64,000 bases of DNA from Trichomonas vaginalis G3 (Eukaryota; Parabasalia; Trichomonadida; Trichomonadidae): assembly GCF_026262505.1 (NCBI RefSeq), contig NC_067203.1, forward strand, positions 4,092,001 to 4,156,000, given 5' to 3'. Positions 1-9,584 of this stretch are shown piece by piece (the first letter of the stretch is position 1; each line of letters starts with the position of its first letter). The position numbers were made by a program, and so were the translations under genes. The notes under the pieces are model-generated. The model did not search any database. It was not told the origin of the DNA and saw only the letters and a list, made by a program, of their open reading frames with translations.

Positions 1-77
1 AATGCACAGAAGGCACGCGTTGCATGTATGTCAAATAAGTTTAAAACATAAGAGAAATAGGTGAAGATACGTATCAA

Positions 78-755
78 GTGATGCTCAAAGATAGATTTTA
101 TAGATGTGATACATGTTTACAAGAGGCATTCTTCACTTTAGATAACGCAAAATACTGGTATTTGGTTTTCATTTATGATTTTATGTATAAATGCATGGAT
201 GTTAATCGTTTTCATTTCATTGAAGGTGATACTGATTCATCTTATTGGGCAATCGCTGGCGATCCAAGTCTTCCTAACACTCAAGCATTTCAAGCAATTG
301 TTACCGATAAAAAATTTTATGATAAAAACATTTACAAATTCGCACCTTTTGATTTCTTCTGTTTTGATGAGAAATTTAAACCTAAATTAAAGAATAAAGC
401 TGAAGAAAAAGCACATGAGAAGAAGTTATTGGGTTTAGCAATTGAGAAACAAGGTGATAACATGGTTGCTTTATGTCCTAAGTGTTATACTTCATTCAAC
501 GGTTCAATTGATGGAAGTGATTTTAAAAAGATTGCACAAAAAATGAAAGGAGTTAGTTTACGACAAAATAAACAATTAACACCTAAAAATTATTTGGATA
601 TAATAAATGATAAAGTAATATTTGATGGTCAGAATATTAATTTACAACTTAAAAACGGGTCAATGACTCGCTTAACAATCGGTAAGACTGCATTAACAGG
701 AGCACACACTAAGGCTGTATGTTGTGAAAATGGATGTTGTATGCCATTTATTTAA
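78..755 (+). pseudogene. Polinton family-B DNA polymerase, C-terminal part
   Basis: This is the C-terminal part of a protein-primed type family-B DNA polymerase, the enzyme that replicates Polintons. The DTDS tetrad of polymerase motif C is seen at about residues 51-54, in the context EGDTDSSYW, followed by a KFKPKLKNKAEEK stretch typical of the thumb region and a CPKCY motif. Polinton polymerases usually exceed 1,000 residues, so most of the gene lies left of the window. It is part of a broken element. The polymerase call is firm because of motif C and the neighbouring integrase. Confidence 0.8.
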
Positions 756-856
756 TAAAATGCCACAGAAGAGACAAAAGGAACCGTTAATAATGGTTTT
801 GTACTATGATTCAAAGAGGTGGGCACCCTTAAAACATTTATTTTATTTTTATATAA

Positions 857-2396
857 ATGGATAACACAGATTTAAAAATTTTAATTGATGATTTAGTACT
901 TAATCAAAATTTTCTTGATTATTATGATTTAAAAGCATATCTCCAAAAATATAATAAAAATATAACGGGTGATGATATGGATTATTATTATTCGTATTAT
1001 AAAAATGAAGTTTTGAAATATCATGATAAAATAATTTCTAAAATTAAAGACAAAATTAAAAATAATGAATATTCAAAGGGAAAAAGTAAATCACAACTTA
1101 AACAATTGAAAGATTTCAAAAATAAAGTATTAACAGAAGAAGATATTGATGAATTATATAAATTATATAAATTATATAATCCTGAGCCGCAAAAACCAAA
1201 GGAACAAAAACAAAAGGTGCAAAACGCCCAGGTCCTTCAGACCATAAATGAAGCACAAGCTTTAATTTATGATTCATTAGTTAAACCATATTCAGCCCGA
1301 CTTTTAAATGAAGATCAACTTTTGGAATTCATCCTTCAACATAAACTCGAAGCGGGAAAGTATATCAAACCTTTATATACAGCATATTTAAAACAAATGA
1401 ATAGAATACATCCAGAATTAATGAAAGGAGGAATGAAATCCAAAACTTCATCATCCAAATCAAAGCAGATAAAATTAAACCACTTGCAACACCAAAACCT
1501 CCAACGACAGTACCCTCCTCCTTCAGTTAATCCTTCGTCATTCACTTTATTATATCCATTTCAAACATTAAAGAAGCAAAAAGATTTTAAAAAGGATTTC
1601 AAGATATTAAATAAACCAATTGACCCGAAAATTCAACCGTTAAAGGAAAAATTTAGTCGCCCTTCATTTGCTCCATATCCATATTCATACGAAATCGATC
1701 ATTTAGAATATTCAAAAGGAAACGTTACTTATTTATTTGCCATTAACATTAACACCAGATATTTATATTGCATTCCGGTGAAAGGGAAAACAGAACAGGA
1801 AACAAGAAGAGCTATTCAATACTTACTAGATCATGAAAGAGTAGATAATATAAGGGGTGATGGTGATAAAGGATTTCAGGCAGCTATGGCTCATTATTTC
1901 CCACAAATTAATTTTTACTTTTCATCCTCTCCATATACGTTTCATAATAAAATAGTTGATGCGGTAATGAAACTCTTAGAGATGCGTTAGGGGTTAACGG
2001 TCAGATATACTGGGATGGAAATCATGACTCCATCATACAGCAGTTAGTATATTATTACAATAATACATGGCATAGAACTATAAACATGAAACCAGTGGAA
2101 ATGAAAATGATATTTCAAAAGAATGGGAATATATTAGAAAGCAAATGGAAAGGTTGAATGATGTTAAACGTGAACAAATTAATTCGGGGCTCATGAATTT
2201 TAAACAAGGGAATAAAGTTTTAATTCATCTCGATTATGGAAAAACTGATAAATCAATGACAAAAAGAAGACGAAGATTTGACACAATAGCTGAATTTGTT
2301 AGATATATTAACGGTAATGCATTAGTTGAGGTTAACAATCAATTAATAGAAATTCCGATTTATTTTATTACTCCATTATATTTAAATAATATTTAA
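857..2396 (+). pseudogene. Polinton integrase region (retroviral-type)
   Basis: This region encodes the DDE-type integrase that inserts Polintons. A basic, lysine-rich N-terminal part is followed by an RNase-H-fold core with EIDHLEYSKGNVTYLFAIN, where the first catalytic Asp is expected, and a GDGDKGFQAA motif that fits the second. The final part (KRRRRFDTIAEFVRYING) looks like the small chromo/SH3-like end of integrases. An AT-rich leader with TATAA lies just before the start codon at 857. The region is part of the fossil and is broken. It lies directly downstream of the polymerase on the same strand. Confidence 0.75.
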
Positions 2397-2416
2397 TTTT
2401 TTTATTTCGTAAGAAA

Positions 2417-2689
2417 ATGAGTGACAACGAAGCAGTCAAGAGTCCAGACAATGAATATAAAAAGAAACTAAACAGAATTAAATCAAAAATATGTTATTAC
2501 AAAAAGAAGCCACAATGTGGTGGGGTTGAAAACGATAAAGAGAGGAAAGAAATAATCGAAAAATTAGAAACTTACCGTTCAATCCTTAAACTGAGTGAAG
2601 CAAAAATAAAAGAATTTAATAGAATAAATAAATTGATTGGAAGAGATGAATTTAATAAAGATGAATTTTTAAACTCTATCCAAATTTAA
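2417..2689 (+). CDS. small charged protein of the Polinton, unknown function
   Basis: This 90-residue, lysine- and glutamate-rich protein looks whole. It follows the integrase region on the same strand. Its sequence (many K/E/R, few hydrophobic residues, a likely helix from about residue 15 to 75) suggests a coiled coil. No family was recognised. It ends by overlapping the last 4 bases of a small gene on the opposite strand (2686-2850), so the two converge. It may be a DNA-binding accessory protein, but that is inference only. Confidence 0.5.
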   Translation: MSDNEAVKSPDNEYKKKLNRIKSKICYYKKKPQCGGVENDKERKEIIEKLETYRSILKLSEAKIKEFNRINKLIGRDEFNKDEFLNSIQI

Positions 2690-2850
2690 TTTTTATTCCT
2701 CTTCGACAACATCTCTCTTTCCATCATTACCGCATAACCACATTTTCTCAATTTTAGTGGTTTGTTATTTTTAACATGTTCTTGCATCATTTTTATCATT
2801 TCCTCCCTTGTTATGATTCGTGGTAAATTTTGAGCTTGTGGGGTATTCAT
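2686..2850 (-). CDS. 54-residue basic protein of the Polinton, unknown function
   Basis: A short open frame, ATG at 2850 and TAA at 2686, encodes 54 residues beginning MNTPQAQNLPRIITREEM and containing a KLRKCGYAVMMERE segment. It looks whole. Support for a real gene comes from its leader: a T-rich run and ATAA directly before the ATG, the same arrangement as before the integrase gene (857) and the helicase gene (3265). It converges on the 90-residue gene. Function is unknown; a small basic helix suggests nucleic-acid or protein binding. Confidence 0.4.
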   Translation of the reverse strand: MNTPQAQNLPRIITREEMIKMMQEHVKNNKPLKLRKCGYAVMMEREMLSKRNKN

Positions 2851-2891
2851 TTATGATAAAAATAAAAATTTAAATTATGTCGTTCTAAAGT

Positions 2892-3199
2892 TTGTGACAA
2901 CATGACATTTTGACAACAACATAGGAGGATGGCAGTTATTATTTATTTTTGAATAACCGAAGGTGCTACCATGTTACCATGTGCTACCAGGTCATTTAAC
3001 TTCTCTGAAAAATGATGACAACATGACATTTTGACAACATGACATTTTGACAACAACATAGGAGGATGGCAGTTATTATTTATTTTTGAATAACCGAAGG
3101 TGCTACCATGTTACCATGTGCTACCAGGTCATTTAACTTCTCTGAAAAATGATGACAACATGACATTTTGACAACATGACATTTTGACAACAACACAGG
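2892..3199. repeat. tandem repeat, two 137-bp units, inverted relative to the 5.6-6.1 kb array
   Basis: The block ATAGGAGGAT recurs at 2921 and 3058, exactly 137 bp apart. Each unit carries TGACAACATGACATTTTGAC motifs and a CTACCATGTTACCATGTGCT core. The reverse complement of this unit matches the units at 5.6-6.1 kb, so the repeats face each other across the helicase gene. A third partial copy of the TGACA motifs ends near 3199. Confidence 0.9.
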
Positions 3200-3264
3200 A
3201 AAATATGATGCAGTCCAAAAATAAAGTTAGTTTAAAATTGTTTTTATTTTTTGTTCCTATATAA

Positions 3265-5588
3265 ATGACAGCAACAAACAACAGCAACAACTATATCGTT
3301 TCTGATGAAAATATCATTGATTCATTAGCTGAGGAATTAGTTGTGGCAGAAACTAAAACCCTCAACGAAAGAATTGGTGAAAACAAGATTGATTTACATA
3401 ACTACCTCAAACATGATGGAGGAAGAGGAAGGAAAACTGGTATGGCTTTATTAGTAAATAAAATTTCAAATTTAACGATTATAGATGTTGATATCAATAA
3501 ATCGTACAATGATGAACTTAAAGAAACAGTTAGAAAAGATATTTTATCAAAACTTTCGGATAAAGATGTTATCGTTAAAACCGCTTCAGGAGGTCTTCAC
3601 ATTTATTGCAACACTAATTTCTTCTATTCAACCTCGAACAGAATGATTAAATGTTATTCCTGCAATGATTATGATATTGACATAATGACTTCTATGGATG
3701 ATTCAAAGCGTTCATTAGTGGTTATGGCTGATTCAAGAGTTCGCAAGAATGCAACAGAACCAATCAAAACATACTCATTCATTCGTGGAAGTTATGATTC
3801 AACATTAACTAGAACAGTAAACGATATATTAAATGATTTGAATATTAAGGTAAGAGTTGAACAGAAGAACGAAGAAATAAAGAGTATAATGAATGAAAAC
3901 AAAGATGTAAACATTGACGATAAACTTGCCCAGAGCATAGTTGATGGCATCTGTGATTTTGAAGTACATAATGACGGTGGAAACATGAATTTAGAAAAAG
4001 AAATAACATTATTCACACTGTTTCAAGCTATTAATTCGTTACCGGATCATTTAATTAATGAAGCATACGATAACGTTTATAACTTCTGCAATTTAACTGA
4101 AAATGCTAAAAGTAATTTTGAAAAAGCACGTGGTAGATATGCACATTTAATGACTTCTCCATTTGTTTTAGTGAAGATTCTAAAACTATACCAAAAGGAA
4201 TATTATGATGAATACGTTTTACCTTTATTACGTAAGCCAAAAATAACATTTGATATAAAACTTGATGATTCATTCTTGATAACAGATATTAGACGCAAGG
4301 CTGAAAATCATCAGTATAAAAACAGTTCTGAAGTAATTGAGGATTTATCACGTGTAATCCGTTTTGTAGATTGTGGAAACAAATATTTCATTCAGAAAGA
4401 TTACAACATACACGACAAAATGAATCAAATATCATTTGTTCTTCAATCAAACATGAAAGAGTCACTCAAAATGATTAAATTATTTAAAGAAGAAGGTAAA
4501 ACAATAACAGCATGGGATGTACTACTAAATCAATTATCCTCATTAACCGTTAAGGGTGTTTGCTTTAAATCTGATTCCCCCGATGTTTCTCAACGTTTCA
4601 TGGTTATAAATACAACATTCTTGAAAAGCCTGATTACTCAAAAATTGAGATGTTTATGAATTTCATTAAAGAAGCCATTTGTGATAATAACGATGAAGTG
4701 TATAAATACCTTCTCGGCTGGATTGCATCAATGATTCAACATCCTGGAATCAAGAATGAAACAGCAATTATTTTGAAAGGACTTCAGGGAACAGGTAAAA
4801 ACAGATTTACTGACATTATTTCTGAACTTCTCGCTGGTTATTCATGTAAAAACATTACTGAAATAAGTGAGCTAACGGGTAATTTCAATTCGGTTGTTGA
4901 AAATAAAATGTTTCTTGTACTTAATGAACTCAAGAATGTGGGTGAAGACAGACTCGCAAACTTCAACGCTTTGAAATCAATTATTACGGATAATGAGATT
5001 AGAATTAATGAAAAGAATCAACCCAGAAGAACAGCTCAGAATGTTGCAAACTTCATTTTCGTAACTAACAACGTTTACCCTGTCAAAATTGAAGTTGGAG
5101 ACAGAAGATATGTAGTTTTAAGAGTTAATGGTAAATTCAAGGGTCAATTTGATTACTTCAAGAATTTAATGGATTCATGCACAAAGGAATTTTATGATAA
5201 TTTACTGACGTATTTTATCAATTACGACCTTTCATCATTTAATGTACGAATCATACCGATGACTGAAGCCAAACAAGATTTAATTGAATTATCATCAAAT
5301 CCTTTAGATGTATGGATAAATACACATTATGATGAATTGTGTGCAGGTATGACGTGTGAAAATGCTCTATTCTGCAAACCATCAGACATGAAAGACAAAA
5401 ACTTTCAAATGAGTATTAAGGATAAATGTGATAGGAAACATAGAAGAATAGACGGTAAACAAACATGGTATTATGTTTTGAAAGAAGAAATGAAAGGATT
5501 ATATAAACAGGTTGAACCAAACGATAATGAGGAATCATTTACTGACGATGAAATACCTGTAAATGAGCCGCTAAGCGGCGAGACCTGA
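3265..5588 (+). pseudogene. primase-polymerase / SF3 (D5-like) helicase region
   Basis: This replication protein region combines an archaeo-eukaryotic primase-polymerase-like N-terminus with a superfamily-3 helicase C-terminus, as in virophages, transpovirons and many large DNA viruses. The primase part shows TIIDVDINK (acidic catalytic pair) near residues 71-79 and TASGGLHIY near 106-114. The helicase part shows Walker A GLQGTGKNR (about 4782), an acidic Walker B-like LVLNELKN (about 4914) and an SF3 motif C-like FIFVTNN (about 5055). The region is part of the broken fossil. It lies between inverted repeat arrays, which suggests an independent origin-plus-helicase cassette. Confidence 0.8.
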
Positions 5589-5594
5589 AGGTCT
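5567..5594. terminator. pair of GC-rich hairpins at the end of the helicase region
   Basis: Two perfect palindromes stand side by side in AT-rich DNA: GCCGCTAAGCGGC at 5567-5579 and AGACCTGAAGGTCT at 5581-5594. They overlap the 3' end of the helicase region. Similar small GC-rich hairpins lie at other gene ends of this element (about 9393, 15000 and 15180), which suggests a transcript-end or processing signal. That role is inference. Confidence 0.4.
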
Positions 5595-5639
5595 AGCTTT
5601 ATAAAGTATGATTGGAATTTATTTTTGCATTAATCCTCC

Positions 5640-6113
5640 TGTGTTGTCAAAATGTCATGTTGTCACACTTTTTCATAGAAGTTAAATGACCTGGTAGCAC
5701 ATGGTAACATGGTAGCACCTTCGGTTCTTCAAAAATAAATAATTATTGAATAACCCATGTTGTTGTCAAAATGTCATGTTGTCACACTTTTTCATAGAAG
5801 TTAAATGACCTGGTAGCACATGGTAGCATGGTAGCACCTTCGGTTCTTCAAAAATAAATAATTATTGAATAACCCATGTTGTTGTCAAAATGTCATGTTG
5901 TCACACTTTTTCATAGAAGTTAAATGACCTGGTAGCACATGGTAACATGGTAGCACCTTCGGTTCTTCAAAAATAAATAATTATTGAATAACCCATGTTG
6001 TTGTCAAAATGTCATGTTGTCACACTTTTTCATAGAAGTTAAATGACCTGGTAGCACATGGTAACATGGTAGCACCTTCGGTTCTTCAAAAATAAATAAT
6101 TATTGAATAACTG
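5640..6113. repeat. tandem array of four 119-bp units
   Basis: The marker TGTCACAC recurs at 5661, 5780, 5899 and 6018, giving an exact 119-bp period. Units are nearly identical. Each holds TTGTCAAAATGTCATG, GACCTGGTAGCACATGG and an AT-rich AAATAAATAATTATTG tail. The array is the inverted counterpart of the 137-bp units at 2.9-3.2 kb. Confidence 0.95.
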
Positions 6114-6162
6114 GGAAATAAATTTACGTCAAATATGCAATTTATAAAATCTTATGTCGACA

Positions 6163-6235
6163 GGCTACGTAGCACAGTGGTCTAAGGTGGTGTTATGGAG
6201 GGGTCAAGGTCTGTGGTTCGAACCGCGACAGCGCC
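6163..6235 (+). other. tRNA-like sequence, probably a decayed tRNA or tRNA-derived SINE head
   Basis: The 73-nt stretch has a perfect A box (TAGCACAGTGG at 6170-6180) and a B-box-like GGTTCGAACC near 6214, at tRNA spacing, and is followed by a TTTT run near 6240 that could end RNA polymerase III transcription. The acceptor ends (GGCTACG against CAGCGCC) pair at only about four of seven positions, and no good anticodon stem forms. A working tRNA is therefore unlikely. It lies between the 119-bp array and the KilA-N gene. Confidence 0.35.
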
Positions 6236-6300
6236 GTATTTTCTTATTTTCTTTGTTTGTCTTGTTTGTCGTGAATAAAAAGTATCATAAAAGTGCTCTA

Positions 6301-6376
6301 TCTTCCACGGGAATAAATAAAAAATTTACTTTATTTCTTCTTTATTTCTTCTTTATTTCTTTGTTCCCGTGGAAGA
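6301..6376. repeat. inverted repeat with perfect 13-bp arms
   Basis: TCTTCCACGGGAA at 6301-6313 is matched by its exact reverse complement at 6364-6376, with a T-rich loop of about 50 nt. A third partial copy of the arm (CGTGGAAGCTT) lies near 6460. The remaining DNA between 6236 and 6569 holds no gene I can support. Confidence 0.7.
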
Positions 6377-6569
6377 AGGGTTTTGCTGTTTTTTCTCAGC
6401 CGAAATCAATGATTTTTTCATTTTTGGAATCCTTAGCGAATGAGGAATCTTTTCTCTCGTGGAAGCTTTGACCAAAAATAAATGGTTCATTTACTCACAA
6501 TATTTTTTTACAAAACGACCCCAAACTTTTAACTTCTTTTCTGCAGCTTCAAATGCTATCTTAGCGAGT

Positions 6570-7154
6570 TCATTCTCTAAATTCTCTCTTTAAATCTTCT
6601 TGTTCCCATTGGTCTAGTTCGTATGGAGAATCTCTATAACCATAATATATCTCACGTTCATGTTCTAATTGTTTTTCGCACATTTTTCCAACTTCTTCTT
6701 CAAACAAAGGTTTAGCATTTTCTACTGTATCTTCGAGTTCTTCTTCATCTAACTTCTCATGAACTTTCTTGTCTATGGAGTCCATAATATCTTTGACATA
6801 AAATGCATACTTTACAGAGCACCATTCAGCAACAAAATGAACGAGGTCAGGATGTATGTAAATACCTTTGAATTCATTCATGACACCCTTTGTAAGCTCA
6901 TAAAATGCTTGTTTTGAGGTCGAGCCACTTTTGGCTCCACCGTATTCGTTCATCCAAAACTCAAGAATTTCCTGCATTTTAGTACTATTGAGAAATCTGT
7001 TTAAATGGTTTAACTTTCCTGCTTCTCTTGCCATCTTTGTTGCATTAATGTAACTATCCTTGTCTCTACGTAAGACTTCAATACCATTATAAGTGCCTTT
7101 TGTGAATGTTTCGCCATTAGATTTGTTCGTGAATGTTTTTGCTTCGACCGACAT
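6570..7154 (-). CDS. KilA-N domain protein
   Basis: The protein carries a KilA-N domain, a DNA-binding fold common in DNA viruses, phages and trichomonad mobile elements. Visible signs are YNGIEVLRRDKDSYINATKM followed by HLNRFLNSTKMQEILEFW, then GIYIHPDLVHFVAEWCSVKY, the classical KilA-N sequence run, over about residues 20-135. A glutamate-rich helical tail of about 60 residues follows. The start is taken at the ATG at 7154 (194 residues) because the frame upstream begins with TTG. It looks whole. It is the first - strand gene of the element, next to the fibre gene. Likely roles are transcription control or packaging; that is inference. Confidence 0.85.
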   Translation of the reverse strand: MSVEAKTFTNKSNGETFTKGTYNGIEVLRRDKDSYINATKMAREAGKLNHLNRFLNSTKMQEILEFWMNEYGGAKSGSTSKQAFYELTKGVMNEFKGIYIHPDLVHFVAEWCSVKYAFYVKDIMDSIDKKVHEKLDEEELEDTVENAKPLFEEEVGKMCEKQLEHEREIYYGYRDSPYELDQWEQEDLKREFRE

Positions 7155-7232
7155 TACTGTTCTTACATACAAAATAAAAAATAAATAAAAATAATTTTAA
7201 AACTAATGAAATTAATTATTTTTGGACTGAAT

Positions 7233-7988
7233 TCATTGAACTCTATACCATGCGAATACAGTCATAAATGGTGGCATGTAATCTTTACTTTGTCCCGTTG
7301 TTTGTGTATATCCTGAAACGCGATGTGTATGGTTTCCTTCTCCCTGAGTGTCACTCCAGTAACAATTTATAGCAAACTTAACGTTGTCTTTAACATCATA
7401 TCCTTTACCTTTTGTCATTCCTGACCAATCCCAATATCTATGCTTATGCCAACCTGCTTGAGATGTGCTTAAATCTATGTAGTGACTGTGTGCAGGTAAA
7501 TTTTCACCCGTAATTGTTTTACTTCCCCCTGTTTCCTTTGAAGAGTTTGCACAATACAAAAACCTGTCGACTATTTGTTCCCATGCACCAACACCAAACA
7601 TTGCTTGAGGACCTCTCACATCCATAGATGTATAAATAGAACCTACTGGGTTCATTAAATCAAACATATGAGATAATATAGGATTGTCTCTTTTGAACTT
7701 AAAATATAGTGTAACTATTTCGGGTTTCTTCTGGTTTGTGTCAGAATATTTTTTATAATATAATCTTATGTTTTCGGGGTAGGTAAAGTCTTGACTATAA
7801 TATTTATTTCTGTCATCTTCATAATAGTATACTATTCTCGTTTTTTCTATTGCATTATATCTTTTATATCTATAATATTCTAAATATAATGTTTGCTTTT
7901 TTGGGTCTACACGTGCGTCAACACCATAGTCATAATAATATGGTGCTGGAGCTACGTTAGACAATGTCATATCTGTCATATCTGTCAT
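7233..7988 (-). CDS. phage-type fibre/collar protein of the Polinton
   Basis: The 251-residue frame ends in a domain like the C-terminal receptor-binding part of phage tail-collar/baseplate proteins: GAWEQIVDRFLYC, GGSKTITGENLPAHSH, HKHRYWDW, GNHTHRVSG and a final MPPFMTVFAWYR. The His pairs and the closing MPP..TV..W.R pattern are typical. The tyrosine-rich N-terminal 110 residues (YYYDYGVDARVD) are unrecognised. In a Polinton such a domain could form the virion's host-binding fibre. The next upstream stretch on the same strand is a coiled-coil repeat that fits a fibre shaft. Function is inferred from domain similarity. Confidence 0.7.
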   Translation of the reverse strand: MTDMTDMTLSNVAPAPYYYDYGVDARVDPKKQTLYLEYYRYKRYNAIEKTRIVYYYEDDRNKYYSQDFTYPENIRLYYKKYSDTNQKKPEIVTLYFKFKRDNPILSHMFDLMNPVGSIYTSMDVRGPQAMFGVGAWEQIVDRFLYCANSSKETGGSKTITGENLPAHSHYIDLSTSQAGWHKHRYWDWSGMTKGKGYDVKDNVKFAINCYWSDTQGEGNHTHRVSGYTQTTGQSKDYMPPFMTVFAWYRVQ

Positions 7989-8025
7989 TTCATAAACTCT
8001 TAAATATTTCTTTTGTCGTTCGTCA

Positions 8026-8810
8026 TCATAAGTTTAAGTAGCAGTTGTTGTCTAATGGAACTTTAACTTGTGTGCCATTATTCTTTATATAGCCTACATA
8101 CATTTCATTGTTATTTTTCGGAATGAGTTTATACGTATACCATTTCTTAGGACTGTACAAACTCCCATCTAAAATATTTGTTTTCTTCATTGACAGAAAA
8201 GTCGCCAACAATAGTTTCAATATTTTTTGTTCCAACTAAACTTTGGTATATTTCGTTAACAAATGATATATCTGCTTTCTTTGCTAACTCATCGTTAACA
8301 AATGATATATCTGCTTTCTTTGCTAACTCATCGTTAACAAATGATATATCTGCTTTCTTTGCTAACTCATCGTTAACAAATGATATATCTGCTTTCTTTG
8401 CTAACTCATCGTTAACAAATGATATATCTGCTTTCTTTGCTAACTCATCGTTAACAAATGATATATCTGCTTTCTTCATTATGTCATTTAGGAAACCTTT
8501 TATGAATTCCTCATTTAAATTAAATCTTCCAATCTTCAAAACTTTAGGAAATGCATTTAATGCGTAATACTTTGTTCTTCTGTGGAATTGATGTTATATC
8601 ATCCGTTATACCTTTAATTTTTGAATTCATAAATAAAATTTCTTTATATTTGATATCACTGCACCACCTTTGCAAACGAATTCAAAATGGTCATTTTCAA
8701 TACTACTCCAAATCTCCATATTTCAACCTTTGCGTTTTTCTGCCGTCTTTGAATTATATGCATATGTGGCGTATGTAATGGTCTGTGGTTGCTGTTGTTT
8801 AATCATTTAT
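8026..8810 (-). pseudogene. fibre-shaft-like region with 13-residue repeats
   Basis: This region encodes a fibre-like protein with six copies of a 13-residue repeat, KADISFVNDELAK (39 bp each, about 8251-8478), the pattern seen in trimeric coiled-coil shafts of phage fibres. Upstream of the repeat are residues like KIGRFNLNEEFIKGFLND; downstream is a lysine- and tyrosine-rich stretch. It belongs to the broken fossil. It lies just upstream of the collar-like gene at 7233-7988 and may be a second fibre gene. Confidence 0.55.
8251..8478. repeat. 39-bp tandem repeats in the fibre-like region
   Basis: About six near-perfect 39-bp units contain GTTAACAAATGATATATCTG. Spacing is constant and there are no spacers, so this is a coding tandem repeat (13 residues per unit) and not a CRISPR array. 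Confidence 0.95.
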
Positions 8811-8829
8811 TACGATTAAAAATAAATAT

Positions 8830-9370
8830 TTAATCTGTTATCTCATCAGCTATTTTTTCTATTTGAAATTGCCATAATATTTCATTCATAAATTCTAAAT
8901 CACAATCAAATAGGTCAGTTATTCTAAATTTAATATTTGATAAATCTTTTGAATGAAGAATAAATGAATTCCCGGATAATTGAAACGGATATGATAAAGA
9001 AAATATGTTTAAGTTGATGGATAAAATGTTTTGTATTGATGGGTAAGAGTTAGGGTCTAATGTTTGATGTGAAAATCTCATTGGGTATTAACTTATCACA
9101 TTTGATTAAAATGAAATTAGAACCAGTGTCAGAATACAAAACATCCCCAACATCTTTTTCAAAATTTAATATCCCCAACAATGAACGAAGATGAGGAGTA
9201 CAAAATTTAATTTTCAGCGGAAATTTAATAAGGTTATTTATTTCATCAAGTTCAAAAAGTTTATCAGGTTTTGATTTAAAATTTTCTTCATACCATACGA
9301 TAAATGATTCATTTAAATAACTTAAAATCATGTTAATATCCCATTTCGTTATCACATTATTTATATACAT
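8830..9370 (-). pseudogene. Polinton - strand region, unrecognised protein(s)
   Basis: Open frames here encode polar, phenylalanine- and isoleucine-rich protein with segments such as FKSKPDKLFELDEINN and PYPFQLSGN-like patterns. I do not recognise a family. The region lies between the fibre genes and a short gene at 9372-9563, all on the - strand, so a structural role is possible. It belongs to the fossil and is broken. Confidence 0.35.
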
Positions 9371-9371
9371 A

Positions 9372-9563
9372 TCATACGTTTTTTAGGTCTACGACCCCGC
9401 TATGCGGCTCACGGTCATCTTTAATAAATGATATATAATCTGAAGGGTTTAAAAGAATGGGATTAAATTTACCACTCACAGAAACGAGAGTAACATTATA
9501 AATTCCGCTAACTGTTAAATTTAATTCACAGTTATTATTCGAAATAATATTGATAATTGACAT
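9372..9563 (-). CDS. 63-residue protein of the Polinton, unknown
   Basis: The open frame begins MSIINIISNNNCELNLTVSG and looks like a small beta-rich protein (alternating hydrophobic residues, LNLTVSGIYNVTLVSVSG), similar in feel to a jelly-roll fragment. No family was recognised. Its 3' part contains the palindrome at 9393-9416. It is divergent from the + strand region at 9585; the 21-bp gap holds the motif ATTACGATTAAAAATA, probably shared promoter DNA. Confidence 0.35.
   Translation of the reverse strand: MSIINIISNNNCELNLTVSGIYNVTLVSVSGKFNPILLNPSDYISFIKDDREPHSGVVDLKNV
9393..9416. terminator. GC-rich palindrome in AT-rich element DNA
   Basis: CCGCTATGCGG (9397-9407) is enclosed by GACC (9393-9396) and GGTC (9413-9416), giving a nested hairpin. 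It resembles the palindromes at 5567-5594 and 15000-15222 in this element. Its role is unknown; it overlaps the end of a short coding frame. Confidence 0.3.
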
Positions 9564-9584
9564 TTTTTTATTACGATTAAAAAT

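Noticed and set aside
6154-6471. 105-codon open frame on the + strand
   Set aside because: It runs through the tRNA-like sequence and a palindrome, and its residues show no domain; chance frame.
8251-8478. CRISPR-like array
   Set aside because: The 39-bp units have no spacers and code for a regular 13-residue protein repeat.
8178-8778. + strand open frames opposite the fibre repeats
   Set aside because: They are the complement of the 39-bp coding repeat and its surroundings; the - strand reading gives the coherent coiled-coil pattern.
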